From the NCBI GenBank assembly GCA_018001635.1, contig JAGNHS010000004.1, forward strand, positions 18,086-82,085: a stretch of 64,000 bases of DNA. The letters are read 5' to 3'. This DNA comes from Pseudomonadota bacterium. Lineage in GTDB: Bacteria; Bdellovibrionota; UBA2428. Shown here piece by piece: positions 32,768 through 40,961 of the stretch (positions within the stretch are counted from its first letter, which is position 1; every line of letters begins with the position of its first letter). The position numbers and the translations under genes were made by a program. The notes under the pieces were generated by a model. That model ran no database searches and was not told where the DNA came from. It saw nothing but the letters and a program-made list of their open reading frames with translations.

Positions 32768-34428
32768 AAGCTCACTCCTTTTCTTTGGGCTTCCCAGAGG
32801 AAGCTGTTGCCCTTAAGAGCTGTGAATTTTAAAGTGAGAAAGCCTTTGTCTTCCATTTGCTTAGTGAGTTTATCTTTTATGGAATCTTTATCGCTGGGCT
32901 TAGCCGTGGCGGGTAGGTCAATCTGTAATCTCAAAAAATCACCCTTAGCGGCTTCTTTGATTTCAAGATTTTGAACGGTGATACCGCTGGGGAGGTCTTG
33001 CGAGAGAGCTAAAAGCAAATTTAAACGCGATTCAGAACTGTGAGCATAATTGCGAAGAATTTTGCTTTTTTCTTGATCAAATATTTCTCGAGTTCTTGTG
33101 GGATCGTGATAGAAATTTAAGGCCCGTTTCCCTAAAACAGGATCAGCAGCTCGTAATTCCTCAATCAATTGTTTTTTGAGTTGAGTTTCTTCGTTGCTCG
33201 CAAAAAACATATTTAAAGCATTATAGGTAAAGAGGAAAACAAAAGTGGCTAAAACGCCGTACCAAAAATTACGATTGGCGGGATTGAGAAGATCTTTGAC
33301 AAAACTACTGACTATTTTTTTGTTAGCTAAACTGCTTCTTTTGAAATTCAGAGAAGGAACAAGAATGTTGGGATTGTAACGATTGGCTAGAGCAACAGCG
33401 AGTGCAAAGTCGGCTTGTCGATCGGGAGTTTGGAGCGTGGGGGTTACTTGAAAATTTTTATAGATATCCCAAATTTCCACTGGCATACGAAGTTCGCTAG
33501 CAAGAAATTCATTGAAACCCGCAATTTGAGTGATGGATCCGGTTAGGATGATTGAGTCAGGACTGAGTCCTTGTTTTGTTTTAAAACTTTGTAGAGTTTG
33601 GTAAATTTCTACAAGTAAGGGTTTGAGTGCGGTTTTCATTTCATCGCTGGTTTGGGCACTTAAAGAATCCGGTGCTGTTTCCTCGGCGTTTAAAATACGC
33701 GCACGGTGCTTGAGCCACTGCGATAAGTCTTCTTGGGAGATTCTTTTATGGACACTCATCCAATCGAAAAGTTCTTGGAGACCTTTACTAATAGTTCTAA
33801 ATTCAAGAATGGATTCGCCGAGGTCTTTCCATTTTTTTCCAGTAGAAGCTTGTTGTTTGATTAAGGAGATCTTGGTGGACCTATAACCGATATCACAGAC
33901 GCAAAATGTTTTTTTATTTTCTAATAATTCAGAAGGGTGTTGCCAAAGGGCTAGGCGCGCCAGGGCCTCGTTGTCGAGCATGAAGTGATTGAGGGTGAGC
34001 GTAGGCATATTTAGAAAATGAGCATTGAGCTTATCAATGTAGCTTTGTTGGCATAGAGCGGATTGAAATAAAGAGACTCTTTTGTTTTTACCTAAATTTT
34101 GCAGTTCTAGAACATAGTTATCGAGAGAAAATGGGAGTGAATCCTCGAATTCATTTCGTATCGCCAATTCCGCTTTGCGACGATCACTAAAGGGAAGGGC
34201 CATTTTTTTGAAAAGGATCGGAATGGGGCCAAGTCCCACCGCAATTCGCTCAGGTTTGATAGACTGGGAATTAAAAAAGGATTGCAGTTTAGATTCAACG
34301 GCGTCTTCCCCACCATTTTCTAAATCAATTTCATAGAGACCCAAAAGTCTTGAGTCTCTATTCGTAAAATCGATTTCTGCGATTTTGATTGTGTGAAGTC
34401 CAATGTCAATTCCTACGGCTCTGGTCAT
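32764..34428 (-). CDS. gspL: Type II secretion protein GspL (PilM-like plus PilN-like)
   Basis: 554 residues. The cytoplasmic part (1-360) is an actin-fold PilM-like domain starting MTRAVGIDIGLHTIKIAEID, with a late nucleotide-loop motif ILTGSITQIAGFNEFL. A membrane helix (about 383-405, FWYGVLATFVFLFTYNALNM) and a periplasmic coiled-coil/ferredoxin region follow. GspL anchors the ATPase GspE to the membrane and interacts with GspM. The close resemblance to PilM is a frequent deltaproteobacterial feature. Translation is coupled to gspK (four-base overlap) and gspM. Confidence 0.85.
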   Translation of the reverse strand: MTRAVGIDIGLHTIKIAEIDFTNRDSRLLGLYEIDLENGGEDAVESKLQSFFNSQSIKPERIAVGLGPIPILFKKMALPFSDRRKAELAIRNEFEDSLPFSLDNYVLELQNLGKNKRVSLFQSALCQQSYIDKLNAHFLNMPTLTLNHFMLDNEALARLALWQHPSELLENKKTFCVCDIGYRSTKISLIKQQASTGKKWKDLGESILEFRTISKGLQELFDWMSVHKRISQEDLSQWLKHRARILNAEETAPDSLSAQTSDEMKTALKPLLVEIYQTLQSFKTKQGLSPDSIILTGSITQIAGFNEFLASELRMPVEIWDIYKNFQVTPTLQTPDRQADFALAVALANRYNPNILVPSLNFKRSSLANKKIVSSFVKDLLNPANRNFWYGVLATFVFLFTYNALNMFFASNEETQLKKQLIEELRAADPVLGKRALNFYHDPTRTREIFDQEKSKILRNYAHSSESRLNLLLALSQDLPSGITVQNLEIKEAAKGDFLRLQIDLPATAKPSDKDSIKDKLTKQMEDKGFLTLKFTALKGNSFLWEAQRKGVSL

Positions 34429-35591
34429 AACACCACCTCAAAGCTCACCACTTCGGGTGGGCCAAATTTAATTTCTTTCTGTGTCGCTTTGCTTTTATCA
34501 GTCTCACTAGTAGGGGCTGAAGCTTCCGGATTGTTTCCAGGTTTTTTATTCTTATCGTCAAGTTCAGAAAGTCTAATGCCTAATTCTAATTTTCTTTTGG
34601 CCTGACCGACAATGCCAATGGCTTCTATTTTAAAAATGCTTTCCGTAGTGCTGGATTTTAATTTGTCAGGAAATTTAAAACCCTGGCCGTTTCTGACATC
34701 AGAACTTGTTTGAATATAGGTGGCCATCTCTTTGAGGTCTTTAAAGGGTTGATCGCGTCGTCTTTCTTCAATGGCTTTTAAATCTTCAGGGCTCAATGGG
34801 GGATGAAAGCTTTTGAGTCTTATTAATGGAATATGATTAGGGTTGATGGCTAAATCCGATTTTAGAACACTAAATTGTGGTGAAAATCTTTTATAGAGAT
34901 CATCGTTCCACCCTTGGATCATATGAAGTTCAGAAATCACGGGTATCCTATCGTTTCGAGGGCGGTAGGGTGGATCTTTTCTTTCGTATTCCGTAGATTC
35001 ATCTCCTCCTCCGTCTTTTCTATCGTTGTTGGCATCAATCCAATCTACCAAGGGGTCAAAGAGGTCTTCAAAACGTAATCCTCTATAGAGTTTATCAAAT
35101 TCTTCGTTGTTTTCTACTTCACTAGTAAAGAGTTGGCGGCATTGTTCAAGAATGTCTTCGGCAATTTTTTTGGAACTACTACGATTTTTATTGCCATCTA
35201 ATAAGTTGATGGGAATCAGTGACCCCTCGGGTTTGATCACACTAGAAACTTCTCCAGGAAGTCTATGATCTTTTCCAAAGACTTGTCCTGGAAATGGAAA
35301 TCCTGGCAATGGAAAAGACCAGATTTGATCGATGACGTTAGATTCTACGGGAATGGGTTGGCCATTTTGTTTCATTTCAATAACTTTTTGATAAAGATAA
35401 AGTCTGAGCAAAGAAATTCGACTCGCTGATTGCGCTAAATACCAAGCTTGCAAACGATTGCGGGCATTGGCGCTGATTTTTAAGTCCACACGACTTGCAT
35501 ACATAAATTCAAAACTAATGAGCGATAAGAATATAAGAGCCACAAGGACTAGCATAAGGGCGACACCATTTTTAGAAGATTGCAACATCAT
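34425..35591 (-). CDS. gspK: Type II secretion minor pseudopilin GspK
   Basis: 388 residues. The prepilin-like start MLQSSKNGVALMLVLVALIF has Gly before the cleavage and no Glu at +5, as usual for GspK. An N-terminal helix and a larger globular domain follow (FEDLFDPLVDWIDANNDRKD, the GspK helical insert). It sits at the pseudopilus tip with GspI and GspJ. Coupled to gspJ by a four-base overlap. Confidence 0.88.
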   Translation of the reverse strand: MMLQSSKNGVALMLVLVALIFLSLISFEFMYASRVDLKISANARNRLQAWYLAQSASRISLLRLYLYQKVIEMKQNGQPIPVESNVIDQIWSFPLPGFPFPGQVFGKDHRLPGEVSSVIKPEGSLIPINLLDGNKNRSSSKKIAEDILEQCRQLFTSEVENNEEFDKLYRGLRFEDLFDPLVDWIDANNDRKDGGGDESTEYERKDPPYRPRNDRIPVISELHMIQGWNDDLYKRFSPQFSVLKSDLAINPNHIPLIRLKSFHPPLSPEDLKAIEERRRDQPFKDLKEMATYIQTSSDVRNGQGFKFPDKLKSSTTESIFKIEAIGIVGQAKRKLELGIRLSELDDKNKKPGNNPEASAPTSETDKSKATQKEIKFGPPEVVSFEVVL

Positions 35592-36436
35592 TGGCGTTGT
35601 CCTTCTGTAGTCACGTCTTCAGGGGCTGCGAAAGATTCTGCAGCACTGGGTGTAGCGTTTGATTTTTTGGCGACATTGCGAAATGAATCTTCAGCCAAAC
35701 GAAAACTAGTGCTGAGGGTCTGGAGTTTGGGAGTGAAGCGAGAATTTTCTGCCTTAGCAGGCATATATTCTAGAGTGAGTTTAACGGCACCTGGAACACG
35801 ATCCAGGGATTCGGCGTTTTGAGAATCCCATTTGTCGGTCCATTTTTGAGCTCGGGTGTCGTAATATTCGATTTGAAAACTTTTGATATTTTCTATCAAA
35901 GTAAAACGCTTGTATTTGTCGGTGTTGTCGCGGTCTGTGGCATTAACGGCTCTATCGGATTCGGCGCGCACTAAATTATTTTCAAGAATTTGATAGGTCA
36001 CAAAGTGTTGTTCATTTTCGGGGGCGTTTTGATAGAGTCTTTGATGTGTGGCCGTGCTAAAAAAAACTGTGTCTTTAGCTCCTTGAAAAATACTAATGGG
36101 AATGGGTTCTGAACTACTCGCATTGTCAAAGCCAGTGTCATTGTCGGGGGGCGTGTCTTCGAGTTGTGCGCTGTCTTGAAGGTCGGGGTTGTTGGGATCT
36201 TTTTTAACGGGCTTCCAACCGAGGTCCGCGGCACGAGTGAAAAATATGCGTTGAAAATCTCGCTCCCATTGTCCAAGCACTGCGCGATTGGTTTGATATA
36301 TTTCTGTTGAAAAATCTATTTGTTCTTTGATGTTGACCATCGATCTCATAGTAGAAAAAATGGTGATCGAAATAAAAAAGAGCAAAAGAATAACCATGAG
36401 AATTTCGAGCAATGTAAAACCGTCATTGTTTTTCAT
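35588..36436 (-). CDS. gspJ: Type II secretion minor pseudopilin GspJ
   Basis: 282 residues starting MKNNDG-FTLLEILMVILLL, a canonical type III prepilin signal (Gly before Phe, Glu at +5). A helical stem and a beta-rich globular part follow with DRDNTDKYKRFTLIENIKSF. GspJ joins GspI and GspK at the tip complex of the pseudopilus. The C-terminal 40 residues are Ala/Ser-rich and unstructured. Four-base overlaps on both sides. Confidence 0.86.
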   Translation of the reverse strand: MKNNDGFTLLEILMVILLLFFISITIFSTMRSMVNIKEQIDFSTEIYQTNRAVLGQWERDFQRIFFTRAADLGWKPVKKDPNNPDLQDSAQLEDTPPDNDTGFDNASSSEPIPISIFQGAKDTVFFSTATHQRLYQNAPENEQHFVTYQILENNLVRAESDRAVNATDRDNTDKYKRFTLIENIKSFQIEYYDTRAQKWTDKWDSQNAESLDRVPGAVKLTLEYMPAKAENSRFTPKLQTLSTSFRLAEDSFRNVAKKSNATPSAAESFAAPEDVTTEGQRQ

Positions 36437-36975
36437 TCGGGGTTTAAGCTCAATTCTATTTTAGGTTTTCGTGGCATTAAGTGTGTGACGAGTGGAATTT
36501 TCTTGGTGTTGCCTCGCTCTTTCCAAGCGACTTCAACATAAAGTTCTCCCATGTTTTCTTCGATGGCTTTATTGAGGTTGCCCACAACGAGTCGAGATTC
36601 GTCGAATTGAACTTCGGCGAGATCTTCTTGAATGCCTAATTGTTTGAGAAGTGGGAGCATGTTTTCTTTGGTGAGTTTGAAAGGGGTTTCTTTGAAATCG
36701 ACTTTCCAAGAAAAATTTTCATAGGGACTTTCGAATTGGCCACTTTCTTCGTTGAAACTTGATTTCACGCCATTGTTATCAATGTTTCCTTGGTATTTAA
36801 GTTCCATTTCAGTCATTTTGCTTTGCACGAGTTGAACGGCGGTGGTGAGACGTTCGCTTTCAGCCGTGTTTCTTCGGCTTGCAGTGCCCGCGCTGATGAG
36901 TGAAAATACTACTAAAGAGAATAATGTTAGAGCGGCAATAATTTCTAAAAGAGTGAAGCCATCAGTTTTTCTCAT
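36433..36975 (-). CDS. gspI: Type II secretion minor pseudopilin GspI
   Basis: 180 residues starting MRKTDG-FTLLEIIAALTLF, a clear prepilin signal; the body contains VQLVQSKMTEMELKYQGNID, the GspI N-terminal helix pattern. It acts as tip initiator of the pseudopilus together with GspJ and GspK. The start lies inside the last codons of gspH (14-bp overlap), and the stop overlaps gspJ by four bases. Confidence 0.85.
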   Translation of the reverse strand: MRKTDGFTLLEIIAALTLFSLVVFSLISAGTASRRNTAESERLTTAVQLVQSKMTEMELKYQGNIDNNGVKSSFNEESGQFESPYENFSWKVDFKETPFKLTKENMLPLLKQLGIQEDLAEVQFDESRLVVGNLNKAIEENMGELYVEVAWKERGNTKKIPLVTHLMPRKPKIELSLNPE

Positions 36976-37537
36976 TGATGACCTCCGTGTTGATTCGACC
37001 TGTGAGAGATTTGGTGCTCACTTTAAATCTTTGAGTGTTGCGAGTGGTGGCTTCTGATAAAACAACACTGGCTTCGTCGATGTATCCGTTGGGAAATGCA
37101 TAAATGCTGATGACGCCTTTTTTAACGACAGCATCTTTGCCGAGTCGCCAACTTGTGGCTTCAACAATGCGCACGCCTTTGGGGATTTTTTGAGTTTCCT
37201 TATTACTTAAGGTGTCGAATTCATCTTCTTTGGGTTTGTAGGAATATTCGCGGCTGTATTGAGATTTTAATTCATCGATAGGCAATGATCCTGGATCGGC
37301 ACTTTGAATGTACCAGCGTTGTTTGTCTAAATCGAGCACAATGCGATGAACTTTTCCGGTGAGTATGGCTTGGTCGTAGGTGAATCGCACCAGTGAAGCA
37401 AAACGACGCACACTACTTTGGACGCTGGCCCGAAATATTTTATTCATATTCGGGACAGCTGCCGTCATAATTAGACCAATAAGAGAAATCACGAGCAGCA
37501 CTTCGATTAAACTAAGTCCGCTCGTGGGTTTTCTCAT
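36962..37537 (-). CDS. gspH: Type II secretion minor pseudopilin GspH
   Basis: 191 residues with prepilin signal MRKPTSG-LSLIEVLLVISL (Glu at +5). The globular part contains KVHRIVLDLDKQRWYIQ, typical of GspH/FimT. AGGAG lies just before the ATG at 37537. GspH is a minor subunit below the tip. Overlaps gspI by 14 bp; 18 bp from the end of gspG. Confidence 0.85.
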   Translation of the reverse strand: MRKPTSGLSLIEVLLVISLIGLIMTAAVPNMNKIFRASVQSSVRRFASLVRFTYDQAILTGKVHRIVLDLDKQRWYIQSADPGSLPIDELKSQYSREYSYKPKEDEFDTLSNKETQKIPKGVRIVEATSWRLGKDAVVKKGVISIYAFPNGYIDEASVVLSEATTRNTQRFKVSTKSLTGRINTEVINEKN

Positions 37538-37555
37538 TCATTCTCCTATAACTTT

Positions 37556-37984
37556 CTATTGGTCTTCAGAAGAGATATCGTCGCCGCCGCCTTCAACGCC
37601 GTCGGGACCAAAACTCTTCAATACGTAGTTCATTCCATCTTCACAGGAATAGAAAAATTCATTCTTCCAAGGATCTTTAGGTGGAGTTTTTTTGCCGTCT
37701 AAATATCCACTGGGGTCATAGCTGGGGCAGGCTGGGGGTGTTGCCGGTGCCGTGGCCAGAGCTTTGATACCTTGGTCTGTGGAAGGATAGCGATTGCAAT
37801 CAAAACGATAGCGATCGAGTTGCCCTTGCACTTGTTGAATCATAATTTTTGCAGCATCTTTTTGTCCTCTAAAGAAGGTGCTGATGGCTCTTCGACCCAC
37901 AATCGACATCACGATGGCTAGTAGTGCGAGCACCAACATCATTTCTATAAGTGTTAAACCTTTTTTGTTGTTAATAATTTTCAT
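37556..37984 (-). CDS. gspG: Type II secretion major pseudopilin GspG
   Basis: 142 residues from the ATG at 37984, supported by AAGGAG upstream; the frame also allows an ATG at 38011. The prepilin site is NNKKG-LTLIEMMLVLALLA. The body has QVQGQLDRYRFDCNRYPSTD and the late GYLDGKKTPPKDPWKNEFFY loop (calcium-site region of GspG) ending in GPDGVEGGGDD. It forms the pseudopilus that works as a piston in type II secretion. Confidence 0.93.
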   Translation of the reverse strand: MKIINNKKGLTLIEMMLVLALLAIVMSIVGRRAISTFFRGQKDAAKIMIQQVQGQLDRYRFDCNRYPSTDQGIKALATAPATPPACPSYDPSGYLDGKKTPPKDPWKNEFFYSCEDGMNYVLKSFGPDGVEGGGDDISSEDQ

Positions 37985-38007
37985 GAATTCTCCTTTTTTC
38001 TCCACTT

Positions 38008-39240
38008 TCATTGTAAATTTTGCATTTCAAGTAACGGTTGCAAGACCGCCATTACGATAAAGCCTACAACTCCCACCATGATGAGAATCATCATAGGTTC
38101 GAGAATTGAGGTAAAACGTCCAAGTTTAGTATCAATTTCTTGATCATAGTTATCGGCCACGCTGATGAGCATGTTTTCGAGTTCACCAGTTTTTTCTCCC
38201 ACTCCCACCATGTGAAGAACAATGGGTGGAAAGAGGCCGCTTTGTTTGAGTGAACCTCCTAGGGAGCGTCCTTGAGAAATTAACTCAGAAGCGTTGTCGA
38301 TGGCGGCTTCAAATACAGTGTTGTTCACAACGTTGCGAGTGATTTTTAAAGCTGTGAGCATCGGAACGCCGCTGTTTAAGAGTACGCCAAGTGTTCGAGC
38401 CATGCGTGCAATCACCAAGCTCACCATGAGGTCTTTAAACAAAGGAGCTTTAAGTAATATTTGATCTTTTTTGTCGCGACCTTTTTCTGTTTTTAAAAAT
38501 CGCTCAAGCATAACTGCAGCAAGCAGTGCGGCTACGATAGTGAGCATTCCATAGTTTTGTGCAAAATTTGAAGCAGCAATTAGAATTCGAGTGGAAAGTG
38601 GGGGGACCGATTTCATGTCTTCAAATATGGTGAGAATCTTAGGTATGACTAAAGTGAAAATTACAATGAGAGCTAAGAAGCCCGCGCCAATCATAATGAT
38701 AGGGTAGGTCATGGCGGAGGTGACCTTGTTGCGAAGTTTGACTTGGTTTTCTGAAAAGTCGGCGAGTCGAGTGAGCACCACATCCAGACGACCTGAGGAT
38801 TCTCCAGCGCGAACCATGTTCACGTAAACACGGTTGAAAGTGTCGGGATACATGGCAAAAGAATCGGCTAGAGAGTGCCCTTCTTTTACGTTTTGTCGAA
38901 TTTGCATGAGGATGGGTTGAATTTTTGGATTTTGAATTTGTTCAATTAATGCTGAGAGCGATTCAACAATGGGAACATGCGCTTTCACCAGTGTCGAAAG
39001 TTGCCGTGTCATGTTGGAGAGATCAGCCACGCTCACTTTGGTTTTTAGAGTGAGTTTGCTCTTAAGAGTTTTAGGAGCGTTTTCCACGTTAGTAGCTGCT
39101 TGTTCTGTGGTGGTGACACTCAGTGGAATAATGCCTTGAGAGCGGGCTTTAGCTCGCGCACCTTTAAGCGAATCGCTTTCGATGTAAATTTTAACTTCTT
39201 TTCCTTGTGCGTTGCTGCCTTTGACTTCAAAATTTGCCAT
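38008..39240 (-). CDS. gspF: Type II secretion inner-membrane platform protein GspF
   Basis: 410 residues with the duplicated GspF/PilC domain: LSNMTRQLSTLVKAHVPIVE in the first copy and IARMARTLGVLLNSGVPML in the second, and three membrane helices (about 175, 225 and 385). It links the ATPase GspE to the pseudopilus. An N-terminal ferredoxin-like segment (MANFEVKGSNAQGKEVKIYI) is present as in full-length GspF. Start ATG 39240; the gspE stop lies 3 bp upstream of it. Confidence 0.93.
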   Translation of the reverse strand: MANFEVKGSNAQGKEVKIYIESDSLKGARAKARSQGIIPLSVTTTEQAATNVENAPKTLKSKLTLKTKVSVADLSNMTRQLSTLVKAHVPIVESLSALIEQIQNPKIQPILMQIRQNVKEGHSLADSFAMYPDTFNRVYVNMVRAGESSGRLDVVLTRLADFSENQVKLRNKVTSAMTYPIIMIGAGFLALIVIFTLVIPKILTIFEDMKSVPPLSTRILIAASNFAQNYGMLTIVAALLAAVMLERFLKTEKGRDKKDQILLKAPLFKDLMVSLVIARMARTLGVLLNSGVPMLTALKITRNVVNNTVFEAAIDNASELISQGRSLGGSLKQSGLFPPIVLHMVGVGEKTGELENMLISVADNYDQEIDTKLGRFTSILEPMMILIMVGVVGFIVMAVLQPLLEMQNLQ

Positions 39241-39243
39241 CGC

Positions 39244-40959
39244 TTATGTCTCCAACTGCGTGGTGCGCAGCACTTCTTCAAGAGTGGTGAGCCCTTCGGC
39301 CAATTTTTCAAAAGCCGATGAGCGAAGTGTTCTCAATCCTTCTTGAGTCGCGTATCGACGAATACTTGAGGCATCCATTTTTTGAAGAATTAAATTTTTA
39401 ATGGGTTCAGTAATAACCATGAGTTCATAAATGGCTTTTCGACCCACGTACCCAGTTTGACGACATTCCGAACATCCCACCGCGCGTTTGAAGATAATGG
39501 GGCGATCTCCAAAATAATGTTGGAGCTCTTCACGCGATACAGAGGCTTTGTCGATTTGTTCATTGGTGGGTTCAAAATTTTCTGCACAAGTTTGGCACAC
39601 GGTACGAATAAGCCGTTGCGCAAGCACTCCCACTACAGAGGAGCTTACAAGGAAGGGTTCAACTCCCATGTCGACCAATCGAGTGATGGCACCGGGTGCA
39701 TCGTTGGTGTGAATGGTTGAGAGCACTAAGTGACCTGTGAGTGAGGCGTTGATGGCAATTTCTGCTGTTTCGCGATCTCGAATTTCTCCGACCATCACCA
39801 CATCAGGATCTTGTCGAAGAATAGAACGAAGTCCTGATGCAAACGTGAGGCCCACTTTTGGATTGACGGCAATTTGTCCGACTCCGGGAATTTGATACTC
39901 CACAGGATCTTCTACGGTGATGATATTGAGTTCGGGGGACGAAATGGTTTTTAAACAAGCCGAAAGGGTGGTGGATTTACCAGAACCCGTAGGACCTGTA
40001 ACGAGGAAGATTCCATACTTGCGATCTAAAAGTTGATCTATAGTTTTAAGTTCGCGTTCAGCAAATCCTAACATGGGAAGATCAAGAACCACTGAGCCTT
40101 TGTCGAGTAGACGAAGTACAATGCGTTCGCCGAAATTCACAGGCACTGTAGAAATACGAATGTCGATATCGCGGCCAGCAATTTTAATTTTCACTCGACC
40201 ATCTTGAGGCAGTCGCTTTTCTGCAATGTTGAGCTCACCCATAACTTTAATACGCGAAGCGATAGCGGAATGCCGTGTTTTGGGAACGTGATAAACGTCG
40301 TAGAGAACTCCATCGATACGAAATCTCACAATGGTTTCTTTTTCAAAAGGTTCAATGTGAATGTCGGAAGCTTTTTCTTTAACAGCTCTAAAAAGCAAAG
40401 AGTTCACAAATTTAATAATCGGACCTTCATCATCGCCAGCTTCGAGTAAGTCGACCGTGTCTTTGAGAGCATCAATGTCGTCTGTGTCTTCCTCTAGGCC
40501 AGTGACAATGTTTTCACTTTTTTCAAAAACCTTATTAATGAGTTCGTCGATTTTTTGAGGGAGCATCACAACTAAATCCACATTTTTGTTGTGAAGAAGT
40601 CGCAAACTGTCGATGGCTTGATAATTAAAGGGATCGGCAATGCCCACTCGAATGAATTCAGGGGTGATTAAAAGAGGAATGAGTTGATTGTCGCGACAAA
40701 ATTGAATGTTGAGATTTTCTACAACTTTGGGTTCGATTTCGGCAGGGTTAGTGTCTTCTAAAAAAGGAAGACCTAGTTGTAGTGAAAGCGCTTTTGAAAC
40801 ATCGGAGGGTTTAAGAATCTTTTTTTCGATAAGAATTTCACCAATTTTTTTATTGGTTTCTTTTTGGATGCGAAGAACTTCGTCGAGATCCTTTTCCTTG
40901 AGGCCTGCATTTTTAATGAGCAGGCGACCGATTCTAGTTTCAAGCGATTGATAGCTCAC
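39244..40959 (-). CDS. gspE: Type II secretion ATPase GspE
   Basis: 571 residues. An N-terminal GspE domain (about 1-140) precedes the AAA-type hexameric motor: Walker A GPTGSGKST (322-330), Asp box HTND, Walker B near DPDVVMVGEIRD (about 384-395), and the zinc-binding pairs C455/C458 and C496/C499. It assembles the pseudopilus from the cytoplasm. It begins with GTG, with GGAGG about 6 bases upstream inside the end of gspD. Confidence 0.95.
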   Translation of the reverse strand: MSYQSLETRIGRLLIKNAGLKEKDLDEVLRIQKETNKKIGEILIEKKILKPSDVSKALSLQLGLPFLEDTNPAEIEPKVVENLNIQFCRDNQLIPLLITPEFIRVGIADPFNYQAIDSLRLLHNKNVDLVVMLPQKIDELINKVFEKSENIVTGLEEDTDDIDALKDTVDLLEAGDDEGPIIKFVNSLLFRAVKEKASDIHIEPFEKETIVRFRIDGVLYDVYHVPKTRHSAIASRIKVMGELNIAEKRLPQDGRVKIKIAGRDIDIRISTVPVNFGERIVLRLLDKGSVVLDLPMLGFAERELKTIDQLLDRKYGIFLVTGPTGSGKSTTLSACLKTISSPELNIITVEDPVEYQIPGVGQIAVNPKVGLTFASGLRSILRQDPDVVMVGEIRDRETAEIAINASLTGHLVLSTIHTNDAPGAITRLVDMGVEPFLVSSSVVGVLAQRLIRTVCQTCAENFEPTNEQIDKASVSREELQHYFGDRPIIFKRAVGCSECRQTGYVGRKAIYELMVITEPIKNLILQKMDASSIRRYATQEGLRTLRSSAFEKLAEGLTTLEEVLRTTQLET

Positions 40960-40961
40960 GA